A DNA stretch of 64,000 nt from Alkalibacter saccharofermentans DSM 14828 (GCF_900128885.1 NZ_FQTU01000009.1:28663-92662); one strand, 5' to 3'; shown: positions 7,628 to 16,970, counted from the first letter of the stretch. Notes: generated by a model from the letters alone, not told the origin. Program-made: numbers and translations.

Positions 7628-9918
7628 GACGTCTGTTTATTTTATTGTTTGCCGGTTCAATAGCAATATCAGCCTCGATTTATTACGATAGGATGCTTCT
7701 TTTGCTTTTTCTAGTACCCATTGTTTCACTAGCCATAGGATCATGCAGGAAGATTAGCGAAAAATATTTGGCAGGGGTGCTGGTCGTATTGTTTTTAGCG
7801 ATTGTATTTGGCAGGTCGACATACTTTATAAAAAGCCAATCCGGCATGGAGTTTGGTCAAAATTCTTCAATTGAAGGCAGGGTGGCAAGCTTTCCATCAA
7901 CTAAAAATGAAAATACAGGTTTCATTCTGCACGTCAAAAGTCTGGGGGAGAAAGTTCAGTGCTATATAAACATAAGCGAATATGATGTGCAGATAAAAAA
8001 AGGCGATGTAATAAAAGTGACAGGGATAGGGTATGCTCCAGACAGAAAGAGAAATCCGGGAGGATTTGATTATAATCTCTATCTGAGGTCAAAAGGCGTT
8101 TATTCTGTTTTCTACGCAGATTCCCAATCTCTCAAACTTATAAGAAGGGATATAAGTCCTTTGCTAAAGCCCATAGTCGACTTTAGAGAAAGAATCATAG
8201 ATGAGATTGAAGATAAAATGGATAAAAGAAATGGGGATTTTCTAAAGGGTTTGGTGTTTGGCATCAAAAGCATGGATGATGATGATTCCAGGATATTTAC
8301 CAAAGGTGGAATATCCCACGTATTGGCTGTTTCTGGACTTCACGTGGGGTTCATATACGGTTTTTTGTTGATTTTGGCATCCATATTAAAGATGTCCGGA
8401 AAAACAAGTTTCATTTTTGTGTGTATACTATTGATGCTGTATGCTTTTTTATGCGATTTTAGCATATCCGTGGCCAGGGCTTCATCGATGGCAGCCTTGC
8501 ACCAGTTGGCGAAGGCTTATAAGCTTTCTTACGATACTCTTAACGCTCTTTTTTTTATAGGATGCGTCAATGCGGCCGTGAATCCGCTGATTGTTTACAC
8601 ATCTTCTTTTCTTCTTTCTTACTCTGCGGTCTTTGCCATATCCGTTTTTTATCCTTTCCTCAAGGAGATTTTTTCTCGCCTTTTAAAAGAGAATTGGAAA
8701 AAGCCTATGGATGCACTGGCTATTACATTCGTTGTTCAGACATTCACATTTCCCATTATCTCTTACATCTTCAATGGGATCTCCCTGGTTTCTTTTATTC
8801 TAAACCTTATTGTAGTTCCAATAGCAGGCTTTATCTTGCTGACTTTTATGACGGCGATGCCTCTAATGGCAATGTTTGATGTGGCATCAGGCACGCTGAT
8901 GTCATTATTTGACAGGTTGGCAGACTTGTGTTTTGCCATTACTGAATCTTTTATTGGTCACGGATTTTCATATATTACAGTACCTACAATGTCCACATCA
9001 TTTATATTGCTTTACTACACTTTTTTATTTAGCCTTGCGGGTTATTTTTATTTGGATATTCGAGGTCGAAAGGCGGCATTAACCATATGGATATGCCTTC
9101 TGTGGCTATTAATAGTCCCCGTGCATTTTTTCAGCAATAATCTTATAGTCACAGCACTGGATGTTGGACAAGGAGACAGCATACTCATAGAGGCCCCGGG
9201 AGGAGAAAACATATTGATAGATGGAGGAGGATCATATAACAGACGCATCGGCGAGGATGTGGTTTTAAAAGCACTGTTAAGCAAAAACATCAGGAAGTTG
9301 GATCTTGTAATATGCACCCATTCCCATTATGATCATATAGGTGGGATTGTAGAAATAATAGATGCTGTCAATATTAAACACATAATGATAAATCCATTGG
9401 AAGATGAGGGGTTTGAAATTTTGGCTGAAAGAGGAGTAAAAGCCGGATCCAAAATAGTCTATTCAAAAGAAGACCAAAAGATAGGATTGTCAAAGGATAT
9501 AAATATGACAGTTTATTACCCAGGTGACAATACTATTTATTTGGATGCAAACAACAGTTCAGTGGTTCTCAAATTAATATATGACGAAGTTTCGTTTTTA
9601 TTTACCGGAGATATCGAAGAAGAAGGGGAAAGAGAGCTGGTAGCAATGAACAAAGATTTAGACAGCACAATCTTAAAAATCCCACATCATGGGAGCAACA
9701 CGTCGACGACAGAAGAATTCTTGGCTTTGGTAAATCCTGAATATGCAATAATAAGCGTGGGTAGAAACAACAGATATGCACATCCTTCGGATAAAACACT
9801 TGAAAGATTAGCTGGGGAAGGTATAAAATACTTACGTACAGATTTAAACGGAGCAGTTGAGTTTGTAACCGATGGGGAGAAAGTAAATATCAAAACTTAT
9901 ATAGAGGAGCATCCATGA
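7624..9918 (+). CDS. comEC: ComEC/Rec2 DNA uptake channel protein
   Basis: This protein forms the inner-membrane channel for single-stranded DNA during natural transformation. The N-terminus has transmembrane segments (about 1-60), then a DUF4131 OB-like domain (about 60-165), the multi-helix Competence domain (about 200-490, containing VLAVSGLHVGF) and a C-terminal metallo-beta-lactamase domain (about 505-764) with H566, H568, D570 and H571 in THSHYDH. At 764 residues it is full length. The start is a TTG at 7624 with only a weak upstream ribosome binding site. Its stop overlaps holA by 4 bases (ATGA). Pili and the other com genes are not in the window. Confidence 0.92.
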   Translation: MRRLFILLFAGSIAISASIYYDRMLLLLFLVPIVSLAIGSCRKISEKYLAGVLVVLFLAIVFGRSTYFIKSQSGMEFGQNSSIEGRVASFPSTKNENTGFILHVKSLGEKVQCYINISEYDVQIKKGDVIKVTGIGYAPDRKRNPGGFDYNLYLRSKGVYSVFYADSQSLKLIRRDISPLLKPIVDFRERIIDEIEDKMDKRNGDFLKGLVFGIKSMDDDDSRIFTKGGISHVLAVSGLHVGFIYGFLLILASILKMSGKTSFIFVCILLMLYAFLCDFSISVARASSMAALHQLAKAYKLSYDTLNALFFIGCVNAAVNPLIVYTSSFLLSYSAVFAISVFYPFLKEIFSRLLKENWKKPMDALAITFVVQTFTFPIISYIFNGISLVSFILNLIVVPIAGFILLTFMTAMPLMAMFDVASGTLMSLFDRLADLCFAITESFIGHGFSYITVPTMSTSFILLYYTFLFSLAGYFYLDIRGRKAALTIWICLLWLLIVPVHFFSNNLIVTALDVGQGDSILIEAPGGENILIDGGGSYNRRIGEDVVLKALLSKNIRKLDLVICTHSHYDHIGGIVEIIDAVNIKHIMINPLEDEGFEILAERGVKAGSKIVYSKEDQKIGLSKDINMTVYYPGDNTIYLDANNSSVVLKLIYDEVSFLFTGDIEEEGERELVAMNKDLDSTILKIPHHGSNTSTTEEFLALVNPEYAIISVGRNNRYAHPSDKTLERLAGEGIKYLRTDLNGAVEFVTDGEKVNIKTYIEEHP

Positions 9919-10937
9919 ATTATAAAGAGCTTTTAAAGGATATAAAAGATAATAACATAGGGGAATTATATCTTGTGTATGGGGAAGAATATCTCCTATC
10001 ATCGATGATGGTGAAAAATCTAAAGAAGGCATTAGTAGATGAGAGCTTTGAACAATTCAATTACCACAAGATAGACGACAAAAACACTACTGCGGATGAC
10101 ATAATAAGTCAGTGCGAAACGATGCCTTTTATGAGCGAAAAGAGGATGGTTCTGATAGTTGATTATCCCTTGCTTGCAAATACCGGAGGAAACGAAAAGG
10201 ATGGAGACAAGCTTATAGAGTATTTGAATTCTCCAAACAAAAGTACATGTCTGGTTTTTATAAGCAAGACAATAGATAAAAAGAGAAGGTTGTATAAAAA
10301 CATAGCAAAAAATGGAAGTTTAGTGGAATGCGCCAAGCTGGAGAGAAAAGATCTTGAAAGATGGATTACAAAGCGTATAAGGATATCCGGCAAAACAATA
10401 GATAAAAAGGCTATGGATTTATTTATTGAAGGGATGGACTACCTTGGGAAAGACAGTAAAATGACCTTGGGTGATATTGAAAACGAAACTGAAAAGCTGA
10501 TATCCCTGGGGGGAAATGACAGGATTATTACTCAGGAAGAAGTAGAAAAAATAATGGTTAAAAGCATGGAGTCGAATATATTTAAAATGTTGGATCACAT
10601 AGGAACAGGCAATTTGAAAGATGGACTTGAGATATTGGATTACCTATTTGATAGTGGAGAGCCGGCTATAAAGATTCTTTCCATGATAGTTAGACAGTTC
10701 AGAATAATGTATCAGTGCAAAATCCTTAAAATGAAAGGGTATTCAACGGAGAATATTGCCTCTTTGACGGGTTTGAGAACTTTTATGGTCAACAATGCGT
10801 TGAGGCAATCGAGGAGATTCGATTTTGATAAACTTAAAAAAGCCTACAACAGATGTGCCAGAATCGATATCCTGCTAAAAAGCTCAAGAGCGGACCCGAA
10901 AGTACTGCTGGAGCTTTTGTTGTACGATTTTAGATGA
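9915..10937 (+). CDS. holA: DNA polymerase III delta subunit
   Basis: The clamp-loader subunit that opens the beta sliding clamp. At 340 residues it has the family size. The start MNYKELLKDIKDNNIGELYLVYGEEYLLS matches the first fold, in which a degenerate P-loop region begins LYLVYGEE (about 17-24). The C-terminal helical domain (about 210-340) has the usual LLELLLYDFR ending. The comEA-comEC-holA-rpsT order is conserved across Firmicutes. It overlaps comEC by 4 bases and ends at a bidirectional terminator shared with rpsT. Confidence 0.93.
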   Translation: MNYKELLKDIKDNNIGELYLVYGEEYLLSSMMVKNLKKALVDESFEQFNYHKIDDKNTTADDIISQCETMPFMSEKRMVLIVDYPLLANTGGNEKDGDKLIEYLNSPNKSTCLVFISKTIDKKRRLYKNIAKNGSLVECAKLERKDLERWITKRIRISGKTIDKKAMDLFIEGMDYLGKDSKMTLGDIENETEKLISLGGNDRIITQEEVEKIMVKSMESNIFKMLDHIGTGNLKDGLEILDYLFDSGEPAIKILSMIVRQFRIMYQCKILKMKGYSTENIASLTGLRTFMVNNALRQSRRFDFDKLKKAYNRCARIDILLKSSRADPKVLLELLLYDFR

Positions 10938-10945
10938 TAGCAGGC

Positions 10946-10981
10946 AAAAAAAAACAGACTACTTTGAGTAGTCTTTTTTTT
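10946..10981. terminator. Bidirectional terminator between holA and rpsT
   Basis: An 8-bp stem (10956-10963 with 10967-10974) with a 3-base loop is flanked by nine A's on the left and a T-run on the right. It can therefore end transcription of holA (plus) and rpsT (minus). Confidence 0.88.
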
Positions 10982-11013
10982 AGACACGTTGTGGGAAATA
11001 TAGAACGGGGTTT

Positions 11014-11274
11014 TTACATCGCATTAAGTTTTCTTGCAAGGCTGCTTTTCTTTCTTGCAGCTGAGTTTCTATGAAGCACTCCTTTTGCAACACCTTTATC
11101 AAGTCTTTGAACAGCAACTTTAAAAGCGGCAAGAGCAGTTTCCGGATCTCTAGAATCAAGAGCCACCTCGAACTTTTTGATGCTAGTTTTTATACCGGTT
11201 TTAACGCTTCTGTTTCTTACAGTTCTTAGCTCTGCGATTTGAGCTCTTTTCATAGCTGATTTGATATTTGCCAT
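11014..11274 (-). CDS. rpsT: 30S ribosomal protein S20
   Basis: An 86-residue lysine- and arginine-rich helical protein that binds 16S rRNA early in 30S assembly. It starts MANIKSAMKRAQ, as the family does. The open frame could extend to 11292, but a strong GAGGGGTGG ribosome binding site lies just before the ATG at 11274 and fixes the start there. It is monocistronic, between a clear sigma-A promoter and the terminator shared with holA. It is convergent with holA, as in most Firmicutes. Confidence 0.96.
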   Translation of the reverse strand: MANIKSAMKRAQIAELRTVRNRSVKTGIKTSIKKFEVALDSRDPETALAAFKVAVQRLDKGVAKGVLHRNSAARKKSSLARKLNAM

Positions 11275-11309
11275 GTTTTCACCACCCCTCATTCTTTATA
11301 ACATTAGAT

Positions 11310-11338
11310 ATTCTATCACTTTAACACTGAAAACTCAA
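11310..11338 (-). promoter_or_regulatory. Sigma-A promoter of rpsT
   Basis: On the minus strand, TTGAGT (11333-11338) and TAGAAT (11310-11315) are separated by exactly 17 bp, about 35 bp upstream of the rpsT start codon. Confidence 0.75.
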
Positions 11339-11365
11339 GGGTTTTTTACAAATATTGAAGGGCAA

Positions 11366-12199
11366 CTAGACATCTATGTTATGGGCCTTGTAATTGCCTA
11401 AAATTTTGAATTTGGGGCATAAGTCTTCGAGCTCTTTAAGTGCCGCGGTTACGTTTTTGGCACCTAGGTTTCCTTCAACATCTACAAAATAAGAATATGC
11501 CCAAGGCGTGTTTCTAGTTGGTCGGGATATAAGCTTTAAAAGATTGATATCATTTTTTGCAAATATGCCCAAGGAGCTATACAATGCACCGGGTTTGTGT
11601 GGAGTGGTGAAATATAGACTTATTTTATCCTTGTCGTCAGACATAACAGGATTAGTTCCAATTATTATGAACTTGGTTATGTTATTGAAGTAATTATTTA
11701 TTCCCGTTGCCAAGACTTCCAGATCATATAGTTTGCCTGCCATTTCGCTACCGATGGCCGCACAGCTTTTATCTTGTTTATCCTTGACAAGCTTGGCGCT
11801 GATAGCTGTGTTAGTTGTGGGAATAGGACTCAAGCCGCGGCCTCTGATAAAGCGGCTGCACTGGTCAAGTGCCTGTTGATGGGAATAAACAGTCTTTATA
11901 TCATCGATAGAAGAGCCTTTGATGCCCAAAAGATTATGTTTGACCTCAATGCACCGTTCGCCAACTATTAAGGCCGTTGAGGATACCAGAAGATCAAAAA
12001 CTTCGTATACCCCTCCTGTTGTGGAATTCTCAAAGGGAATAATCCCAAAATCCACATCTCCATTTTCAACAGTTTCAAAAACGTCTCCAAACAGCGGTTT
12101 GTTAATTGATTCTATATTTTCTCCGAAATGTTCATGCATGGCTTGGTAGCTGTATGATCCCGGTACTCCCTGATAGGCGATTTTTAACTTTTTCATCAT
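11366..12199 (-). CDS. pheA: Prephenate dehydratase
   Basis: Converts prephenate to phenylpyruvate in phenylalanine synthesis. The 277 residues comprise a periplasmic-binding-like catalytic domain (about 1-180, with the substrate motif NITKF near 171-175 in place of the usual TRF) and a C-terminal ACT domain (about 193-270) that binds phenylalanine for feedback control. The ACT ESRP motif reads ISRP. No chorismate mutase domain is fused. Two adjacent ATG codons (12199 and 12196) are possible starts. It is monocistronic with its own promoter. No T-box or attenuator is visible in its short leader, so control is probably allosteric. Confidence 0.92.
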   Translation of the reverse strand: MMKKLKIAYQGVPGSYSYQAMHEHFGENIESINKPLFGDVFETVENGDVDFGIIPFENSTTGGVYEVFDLLVSSTALIVGERCIEVKHNLLGIKGSSIDDIKTVYSHQQALDQCSRFIRGRGLSPIPTTNTAISAKLVKDKQDKSCAAIGSEMAGKLYDLEVLATGINNYFNNITKFIIIGTNPVMSDDKDKISLYFTTPHKPGALYSSLGIFAKNDINLLKLISRPTRNTPWAYSYFVDVEGNLGAKNVTAALKELEDLCPKFKILGNYKAHNIDV

Positions 12200-12228
12200 A
12201 TATCCGTCCTTTTTTATAAGCTCTATTC

Positions 12229-12257
12229 ATTATAATGAATAAAAAGAAAATAATCAA
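12229..12257 (-). promoter_or_regulatory. Sigma-A promoter of pheA
   Basis: On the minus strand, TTGATT (12252-12257), a 17-bp spacer and a perfect TATAAT (12229-12234), about 30 bp before the start codon. Confidence 0.75.
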
Positions 12258-12330
12258 CTGATCGAAAGTAAGGGGAATTTCAAAAAATTTACTTCCTAAA
12301 TCATCTGAATTGGTTTATAATGAATATAAA

Positions 12331-12530
12331 TCAATTCCTGAAATGTTCGAGGTACTCTGATATTTTGAACCTACAACATTCATAAGGGAGTTCGAAGTTC
12401 TTGAGCGTATGTCATGCCTCTTTAAGTGGAAGACAGAGGTTTGAGACAGGACACCCACCTAGATCTTTCTAGGCGTCAAAATTCAGAGAACGGCATTTCG
12501 GGAATAAAGCACCTTTTGGTGCTTATTTTT
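12331..12530 (+). ncRNA. ssrS: 6S RNA
   Basis: The 400-base gap between pheA and the rluA-family gene holds a structured RNA. Its ends pair as TTCCTGAAATG (from 12335) with CATTTCGGGAA (12494-12504), the closing stem of 6S RNA. The interior has the clostridial 6S-like stretches TTTTGAACCTACAAC, GAGACAGGACACCCACCTAG and TAGGCGTCAAAAT around a large central bubble. A TATAAT lies at 12316-12321, about 10 bases before the predicted 5' end. A 7-bp hairpin (12507-12524) with ATTTTTTATT is the terminator. 6S RNA mimics an open promoter and traps sigma-A RNA polymerase when growth slows. Both ends are approximate. Confidence 0.85.
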
Positions 12531-12604
12531 TATTGTAGGGAAACGATTTTTTACTTAAGGAAAAATAAAATTTCAAGTGATATATTAAGCGGGTTGAGGA
12601 GAAT

Positions 12605-13495
12605 ATGAAAGAAGACAATAATACGTTTGTTTATAAAAATAACTGTGGGGAAATTTCCCTTAAGAATTACTTGGCGGACTGCAAAGGTTATTCTTCCAGA
12701 CTTATTAGGTTCATCAAAAGGGAAGGCAAAATGCTTGTAAATAGGAAAACTGCCCGTATGGACAGAGTTCTATCCCAGGGAGACGAGGTAGCCGTATTGA
12801 TGCCTGTTGAAGAGATCGATGCTCCGACACAAAAGATAGACTTGAAGATAATATACGAAGACCTTGATTTGCTCATTGTAGCCAAAGAAGCCCTGATGGT
12901 CACGCATCCTACTAGGAGCCATCAAGAAAACAACCTGGCCAATGGGGTAGCTTACTACTTCTCTGAAAAAGATATCAAGGCAAAGATAAGGTTCGTAAAC
13001 CGTCTAGACCGAGATACTACCGGCTTGGTGGTGATTGCCAAGAGTAAATTTGCACATCAGCATTTACAGAGTCAAATGAAAGAAGGAAACATTAAAAAAA
13101 CCTATTTTGCAGTGGTTCATGGCGTATTAAAGGACAACTCAGGGACCATAGATCTGCCCATTGGCAGAGAATCAGATGAATCCTTTGAAAGAAGCGTTAT
13201 GGCGGAAGGGAAAAAATCCGTAACACATTATGATGTCTTAAAATCCAACAACATTTACTCCCTCGTTAAGCTGGACTTGGAAACAGGCAGGACACATCAG
13301 ATTCGAGTTCATATGAAAGCCTTGGGGCATCCCTTGGCAGGAGATCCGCTATACAATCCCGGAAATTCGGATATGATCGACAGGCAAGCTTTGCACAGCG
13401 GCGAAATGGAATTCATTCAGCCGAGGACTGGAAAGAAGATAAAGGTCGAAGCCTCGATTCCTGAGGATATGAAAAATTTGATTGAAAAAATCTAA
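12605..13495 (+). CDS. RluA-family 23S rRNA/tRNA pseudouridine synthase
   Basis: Isomerises specific uridines to pseudouridine in RNA. It has an N-terminal S4 RNA-binding domain (about 15-75: LIRFIKREGKMLVNRK) and a catalytic domain with RLDRDTTG near 132-139, whose first Asp is the nucleophile, followed by GRTHQIRVHM near 229-238. The 296 residues fit the RluD/RluA group (YjbO/YlyB-like in Bacillus), and the target site cannot be told from sequence. The start ATG at 12605 follows GAGGAG. It lies just downstream of the 6S RNA terminator and 35 bases before the PBP gene. Confidence 0.9.
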   Translation: MKEDNNTFVYKNNCGEISLKNYLADCKGYSSRLIRFIKREGKMLVNRKTARMDRVLSQGDEVAVLMPVEEIDAPTQKIDLKIIYEDLDLLIVAKEALMVTHPTRSHQENNLANGVAYYFSEKDIKAKIRFVNRLDRDTTGLVVIAKSKFAHQHLQSQMKEGNIKKTYFAVVHGVLKDNSGTIDLPIGRESDESFERSVMAEGKKSVTHYDVLKSNNIYSLVKLDLETGRTHQIRVHMKALGHPLAGDPLYNPGNSDMIDRQALHSGEMEFIQPRTGKKIKVEASIPEDMKNLIEKI

Positions 13496-13529
13496 AATGA
13501 TGTGGTTATAGCATAATAAAGGAGAAAAA

Positions 13530-15677
13530 ATGAAGAGAGCGTTGATGATTATTGCAGCTTTAATATTGTTAATAGCTGCTTCTGCAGTGGTTTTCTTTTT
13601 ATCCATAGAAGCGGCGGATGTAGAGGGGTTTGAATACAAGCCGAATCAGAAGACCATAATATTTTCCGATGACGGTGAAGAAATTGGAGAAATATACGAA
13701 GAAAACAGAACATACGTGACACTCGACCGAATACCGGAAGATCTAAAAAATGCTATAGTGGCTGTGGAAGATAATAGGTTCTACATACACAACGGATTTG
13801 ATCTTGTAGGCATAACAAGGGCGTTTTTGACTAATTTCAGAGCGGGGACAATATCGGAAGGTGCAAGCACCATTACGCAACAGTTGGCTAGGAATATATT
13901 TGAAGAAATATCTACGGAAAAGACTGCAGCTAGAAAGATAAAAGAGATTAAAACGGCGGTGATGTTGGAGAAACGGTTCGGCAAAGAGCAGATCTTAGAG
14001 ATGTATCTGAATGAGATATACTTGGGAGGAGGAGCTTATGGCGTTCAAGAAGCCAGCGTGCGCTATTTTGGGAAGAATGTCTGGGAGCTTAATCTTGCCC
14101 AATGTGCATTGATAGCGGGGCTTCCACAGGCTCCAAGCGCCTATCAACCTGATGTGTACTTTGACAGAGCAAAAGCTAGGCAAGAAAAAGTGCTTCAAAG
14201 AATGGTAGAAGAGGGATTTATAACAGAAGATGCATCTGTTGGAGCAAAAGCTGAAGAACTTGAGATACGAAATTCTAGCAGTGAGGAAAAAGTCGGTAGG
14301 TACAAAAAAAACTACGAAGCTTTCATAAGGACTGTGATAGATGAGTACACAGAAATATACAAGGATGCTAATTACATAGACAAAGACCAAGAGGCAAGAA
14401 GTGAAGCCCTGGAAAGCTTGAAAAGGGATGGACTAAGGATTTATACTTCTATAAATGCAAAAATCCAAGAGAAAGCTGTTGAAAGCGTATCTTTAGCAAT
14501 AGAAAATTATAGTTTGACAGAAGCTACCGGGGCTATTGTTACCATTGATGCAAAAAATGGAGCAATTCTTGCCTATTATGGTGGAACAAGCGATATTGAT
14601 TTCGCATCGACGCCCAGACAGCCTGGTTCCACATTAAAGCCGTTGATATATTCAGCGGCTTTACAAGAAGGCATAATTCAGGAAAATACACTGTTAGTGG
14701 ATAGACGGACAGACTTTAATGGTTATTCACCGTCGAATTTCTCAAACAGATATTACGGTTATGTCACAATCAGGCAGGCGCTTGTGCAATCCCTAAATAT
14801 ACCTGCAGTCCAGACCATGAATGATTTGGGAATTGAAAAAACCTTATCGTATTTAGAAGAAATGGGGATACAAACAATTGACAAAGAGGATTTCAGACTG
14901 CCTACAGCATTAGGAGGAATGACATATGGAGTTACGCCGTTGGACATGGCCACGGCATATACGATTTTTGCCAATGGAGGAGCGAAGACTGATCCTTGGA
15001 GTATTCTATCGGTAGATGGCAGCAATGGAAGGAATATTTACAGAAAAAACTTAAGCCAGACTGAAGATGATAACATCATCGACGAAGATATTGCTGAATA
15101 TATTAGTGGAATTCTCGTTGACAACGTGGTGCGAGGGACAGGGAAAAATGCGGGCAACAAATTTGTGACCGGAGGGAAAACAGGCACTAGTTCAGAAAGC
15201 AAGGATTTGTGGTTTGTGGGCTTTACCGGAAACGCTACGACCTCTATATGGTTGGGAAATCCTGACCGCAAGGGAATAGGTGGTTCGGGAAGCTATTGTG
15301 CATGGGGATACGGCGAGTACATGTCTAACATAGGAGACTATCTTCTAAACAGCAATTATAACCTGGTTTCAGGGGAATCAGGTTACGAATTGGAAACTAT
15401 TTATGTATTGCTGGATGAAAATGCAATAAGCGGTGGTTCCCCATACGTGGATGAAACCATGATAGCTGAACTTTCCGTCTTGGAGGAAGACCTTCACTTT
15501 TTTGAAAATGTCAGAGTCCTAAGGGTTGAGGTGGATCGAAGCACAGGCAAGTTGTTTGCACAAGGCAAATGCTTGGAGAAAGATAAGGAAGTTAGATTTT
15601 ATCTGCCTGAGAATGTGCCTGAAGAATGCGACAAATCCCACATACTCGACAGATTAAGAGAAATATTTCAAAGGTAG
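13530..15677 (+). CDS. Class A penicillin-binding protein (PBP1A family)
   Basis: A bifunctional peptidoglycan glycosyltransferase and transpeptidase. One N-terminal signal anchor lies near residues 5-27. The GT51 domain (about 50-230) has EDNRFYIHNGFD with the catalytic Glu near 79, and STITQQLARN. The transpeptidase domain (about 330-610) has GSTLKP (Ser near 366), SLN near 421 and KTGT near 550. The C-terminal region has no PASTA repeats. At 715 residues it is full length. Its ribosome binding site is AAAGGAG and it is probably cotranscribed with the upstream pseudouridine synthase. A hairpin follows the stop codon. Confidence 0.93.
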   Translation: MKRALMIIAALILLIAASAVVFFLSIEAADVEGFEYKPNQKTIIFSDDGEEIGEIYEENRTYVTLDRIPEDLKNAIVAVEDNRFYIHNGFDLVGITRAFLTNFRAGTISEGASTITQQLARNIFEEISTEKTAARKIKEIKTAVMLEKRFGKEQILEMYLNEIYLGGGAYGVQEASVRYFGKNVWELNLAQCALIAGLPQAPSAYQPDVYFDRAKARQEKVLQRMVEEGFITEDASVGAKAEELEIRNSSSEEKVGRYKKNYEAFIRTVIDEYTEIYKDANYIDKDQEARSEALESLKRDGLRIYTSINAKIQEKAVESVSLAIENYSLTEATGAIVTIDAKNGAILAYYGGTSDIDFASTPRQPGSTLKPLIYSAALQEGIIQENTLLVDRRTDFNGYSPSNFSNRYYGYVTIRQALVQSLNIPAVQTMNDLGIEKTLSYLEEMGIQTIDKEDFRLPTALGGMTYGVTPLDMATAYTIFANGGAKTDPWSILSVDGSNGRNIYRKNLSQTEDDNIIDEDIAEYISGILVDNVVRGTGKNAGNKFVTGGKTGTSSESKDLWFVGFTGNATTSIWLGNPDRKGIGGSGSYCAWGYGEYMSNIGDYLLNSNYNLVSGESGYELETIYVLLDENAISGGSPYVDETMIAELSVLEEDLHFFENVRVLRVEVDRSTGKLFAQGKCLEKDKEVRFYLPENVPEECDKSHILDRLREIFQR

Positions 15678-15681
15678 AAAT

Positions 15682-15727
15682 AGACGTAGCTTTATAGTTT
15701 TTTTATATAGCTGCGTCTCGTTTTATT
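15682..15727. terminator. Terminator between PBP and convergent GNAT-like gene
   Basis: A 10-bp stem with one G-U pair (15682-15691 with 15709-15718) around a T-rich loop, followed by CGTTTTATT. It overlaps the end of the minus-strand gene and could serve both genes. Confidence 0.55.
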
Positions 15728-16807
15728 ATGTACAGAATCAAAATATCGCCACTGGGTCCTAACGGGTAAATTGTTTTCCAACTGAGGGTTCAAATCAGCT
15801 TTGGTTATATTATATTTTTTGTTTTGAACTATAGCCTTCAATATTACGGCATTGACTCCCGTCTTTTTATACTTGGTATCCACTGCAATCAGGAGAAGCT
15901 CAGCTCTGTCGTTTTGCTTTAAAGCCTTGAAAATCTGCAAAAAACCAAAAGGAAACAGACGACCATGGCATTTTTGCATGGCTTTGGCAAGAGAAGGCAA
16001 AGCCAGCCCGAAGGCAGCTAAGTTGTCATCCCCGTCGACGACCAACTTGACGAAATCAGTTTTGAAAAAAAACAGATATTGCTTGGTATAATATTCAATC
16101 TGTTTGTCCGAAAGCTCTGTAACTGCGTATAAATCGGAATATGAAGAGTTGATCAGCCGAAAAACTTTTGGAATGAACGGCTTTAAGTCTCTTTTTTTAT
16201 CAAAGTTCAGTATCCTGAGGTTATGATTAGTCAATACATGGTTTGATACTTTCTCCAATATGGCTGGAGGAACCCTTGGTATATCGATTTCGTATTCATA
16301 CCATTCTACGTCCTTTGTAAAGCCAAGACGTTCCATAAAAACTGGATAGTAAGGAAAGTTGTAAATCGTAGTGAATGTGGAAGTTTTGTCGAAACCACTC
16401 ACGAGCATCCCTTCAGGGTCTAAATCGCAAAAGCCCAATGGACCATGGATTTGATCCATGCCAAGGCTCTTTAACCAATTTTGGGCAACCTGGAATAAGG
16501 CTTCCGCAACCTTGAAATCTTCGATAAAATCGACGTAACCGAATCGACCAGTGTTAAGTCCCCATTTTTCGATATACTTGTAGTTGACGATCGCAGCTAT
16601 CCTGCCTACAGTGACGCCGTTGTCTTTTGCCAGCCAAAGCTTGGACGTGCAGTGTTCAGAAGCTGGGTTTTTATCAGTGTTGAGGGTAGACAATTCGTCT
16701 ATAGCAAGCCGGGGTACATAGTAGGGATTACCAGAATAAAGCTTTTTGGGAAATGAGACGAAATCCCGCAGCTGCTTTTTAGTCGATACCTCAATTGTTT
16801 TTATCAA
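15692..16807 (-). CDS. GNAT-fold protein, YghO-like, uncharacterised
   Basis: A 371-residue protein of a widespread but uncharacterised family. It starts with a DFVSFPKKLYSGNPYYVPRL segment and has GRIAAIVNYKYIEKWG and GPLGFCDLDPEGMLV. These are typical of the YghO-type acyltransferase-like group, which is sometimes mislabelled GTP cyclohydrolase. The C-terminal half resembles an acetyltransferase fold (RAELLLIAVDTKYKKTGVNAVIL). The start is TTG at 16807, placed 5 bases after GGGGAGG on the minus strand. It stands alone, convergent to the PBP gene and divergent from ilvB. The function is unknown. Confidence 0.65.
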   Translation of the reverse strand: MIKTIEVSTKKQLRDFVSFPKKLYSGNPYYVPRLAIDELSTLNTDKNPASEHCTSKLWLAKDNGVTVGRIAAIVNYKYIEKWGLNTGRFGYVDFIEDFKVAEALFQVAQNWLKSLGMDQIHGPLGFCDLDPEGMLVSGFDKTSTFTTIYNFPYYPVFMERLGFTKDVEWYEYEIDIPRVPPAILEKVSNHVLTNHNLRILNFDKKRDLKPFIPKVFRLINSSYSDLYAVTELSDKQIEYYTKQYLFFFKTDFVKLVVDGDDNLAAFGLALPSLAKAMQKCHGRLFPFGFLQIFKALKQNDRAELLLIAVDTKYKKTGVNAVILKAIVQNKKYNITKADLNPQLENNLPVRTQWRYFDSVHNKTRRSYIKKL

Positions 16808-16910
16808 ATCTGCCTCCCCAATAATTTGTTTTGTGTTGCCGGATGCTCACAATTCCATTATAGAAAAAAAAAGAGCTTTTATCAATTCCCGTGAAAGAAA
16901 AACAAAATCA

Positions 16911-16939
16911 TTGACTTTGTCAAATTGTTACTTTATCAT
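16911..16939 (+). promoter_or_regulatory. Sigma-A promoter of ilvBN
   Basis: TTGACT (16911-16916), a 17-bp spacer and TATCAT (16934-16939). The predicted transcript starts near 16946, which leaves only a short leader. This rules out both the upstream in-frame ATG at 16746 and a T-box. Confidence 0.75.
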
Positions 16940-16970
16940 ATATAGAAATACTTTAAGGAGATGGTTGCAG

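Noticed and set aside
12426..12608. 60-residue ORF in the gap before the rluA-family gene
   Set aside because: It lies inside the 6S RNA and its terminator, has no ribosome binding site, and ends in the start region of the next gene.
16746..16970. N-terminal extension of IlvB to the ATG at 16746
   Set aside because: The extension precedes a clear promoter (16911-16939), does not resemble acetolactate synthase, and a good ribosome binding site marks ATG 16971.
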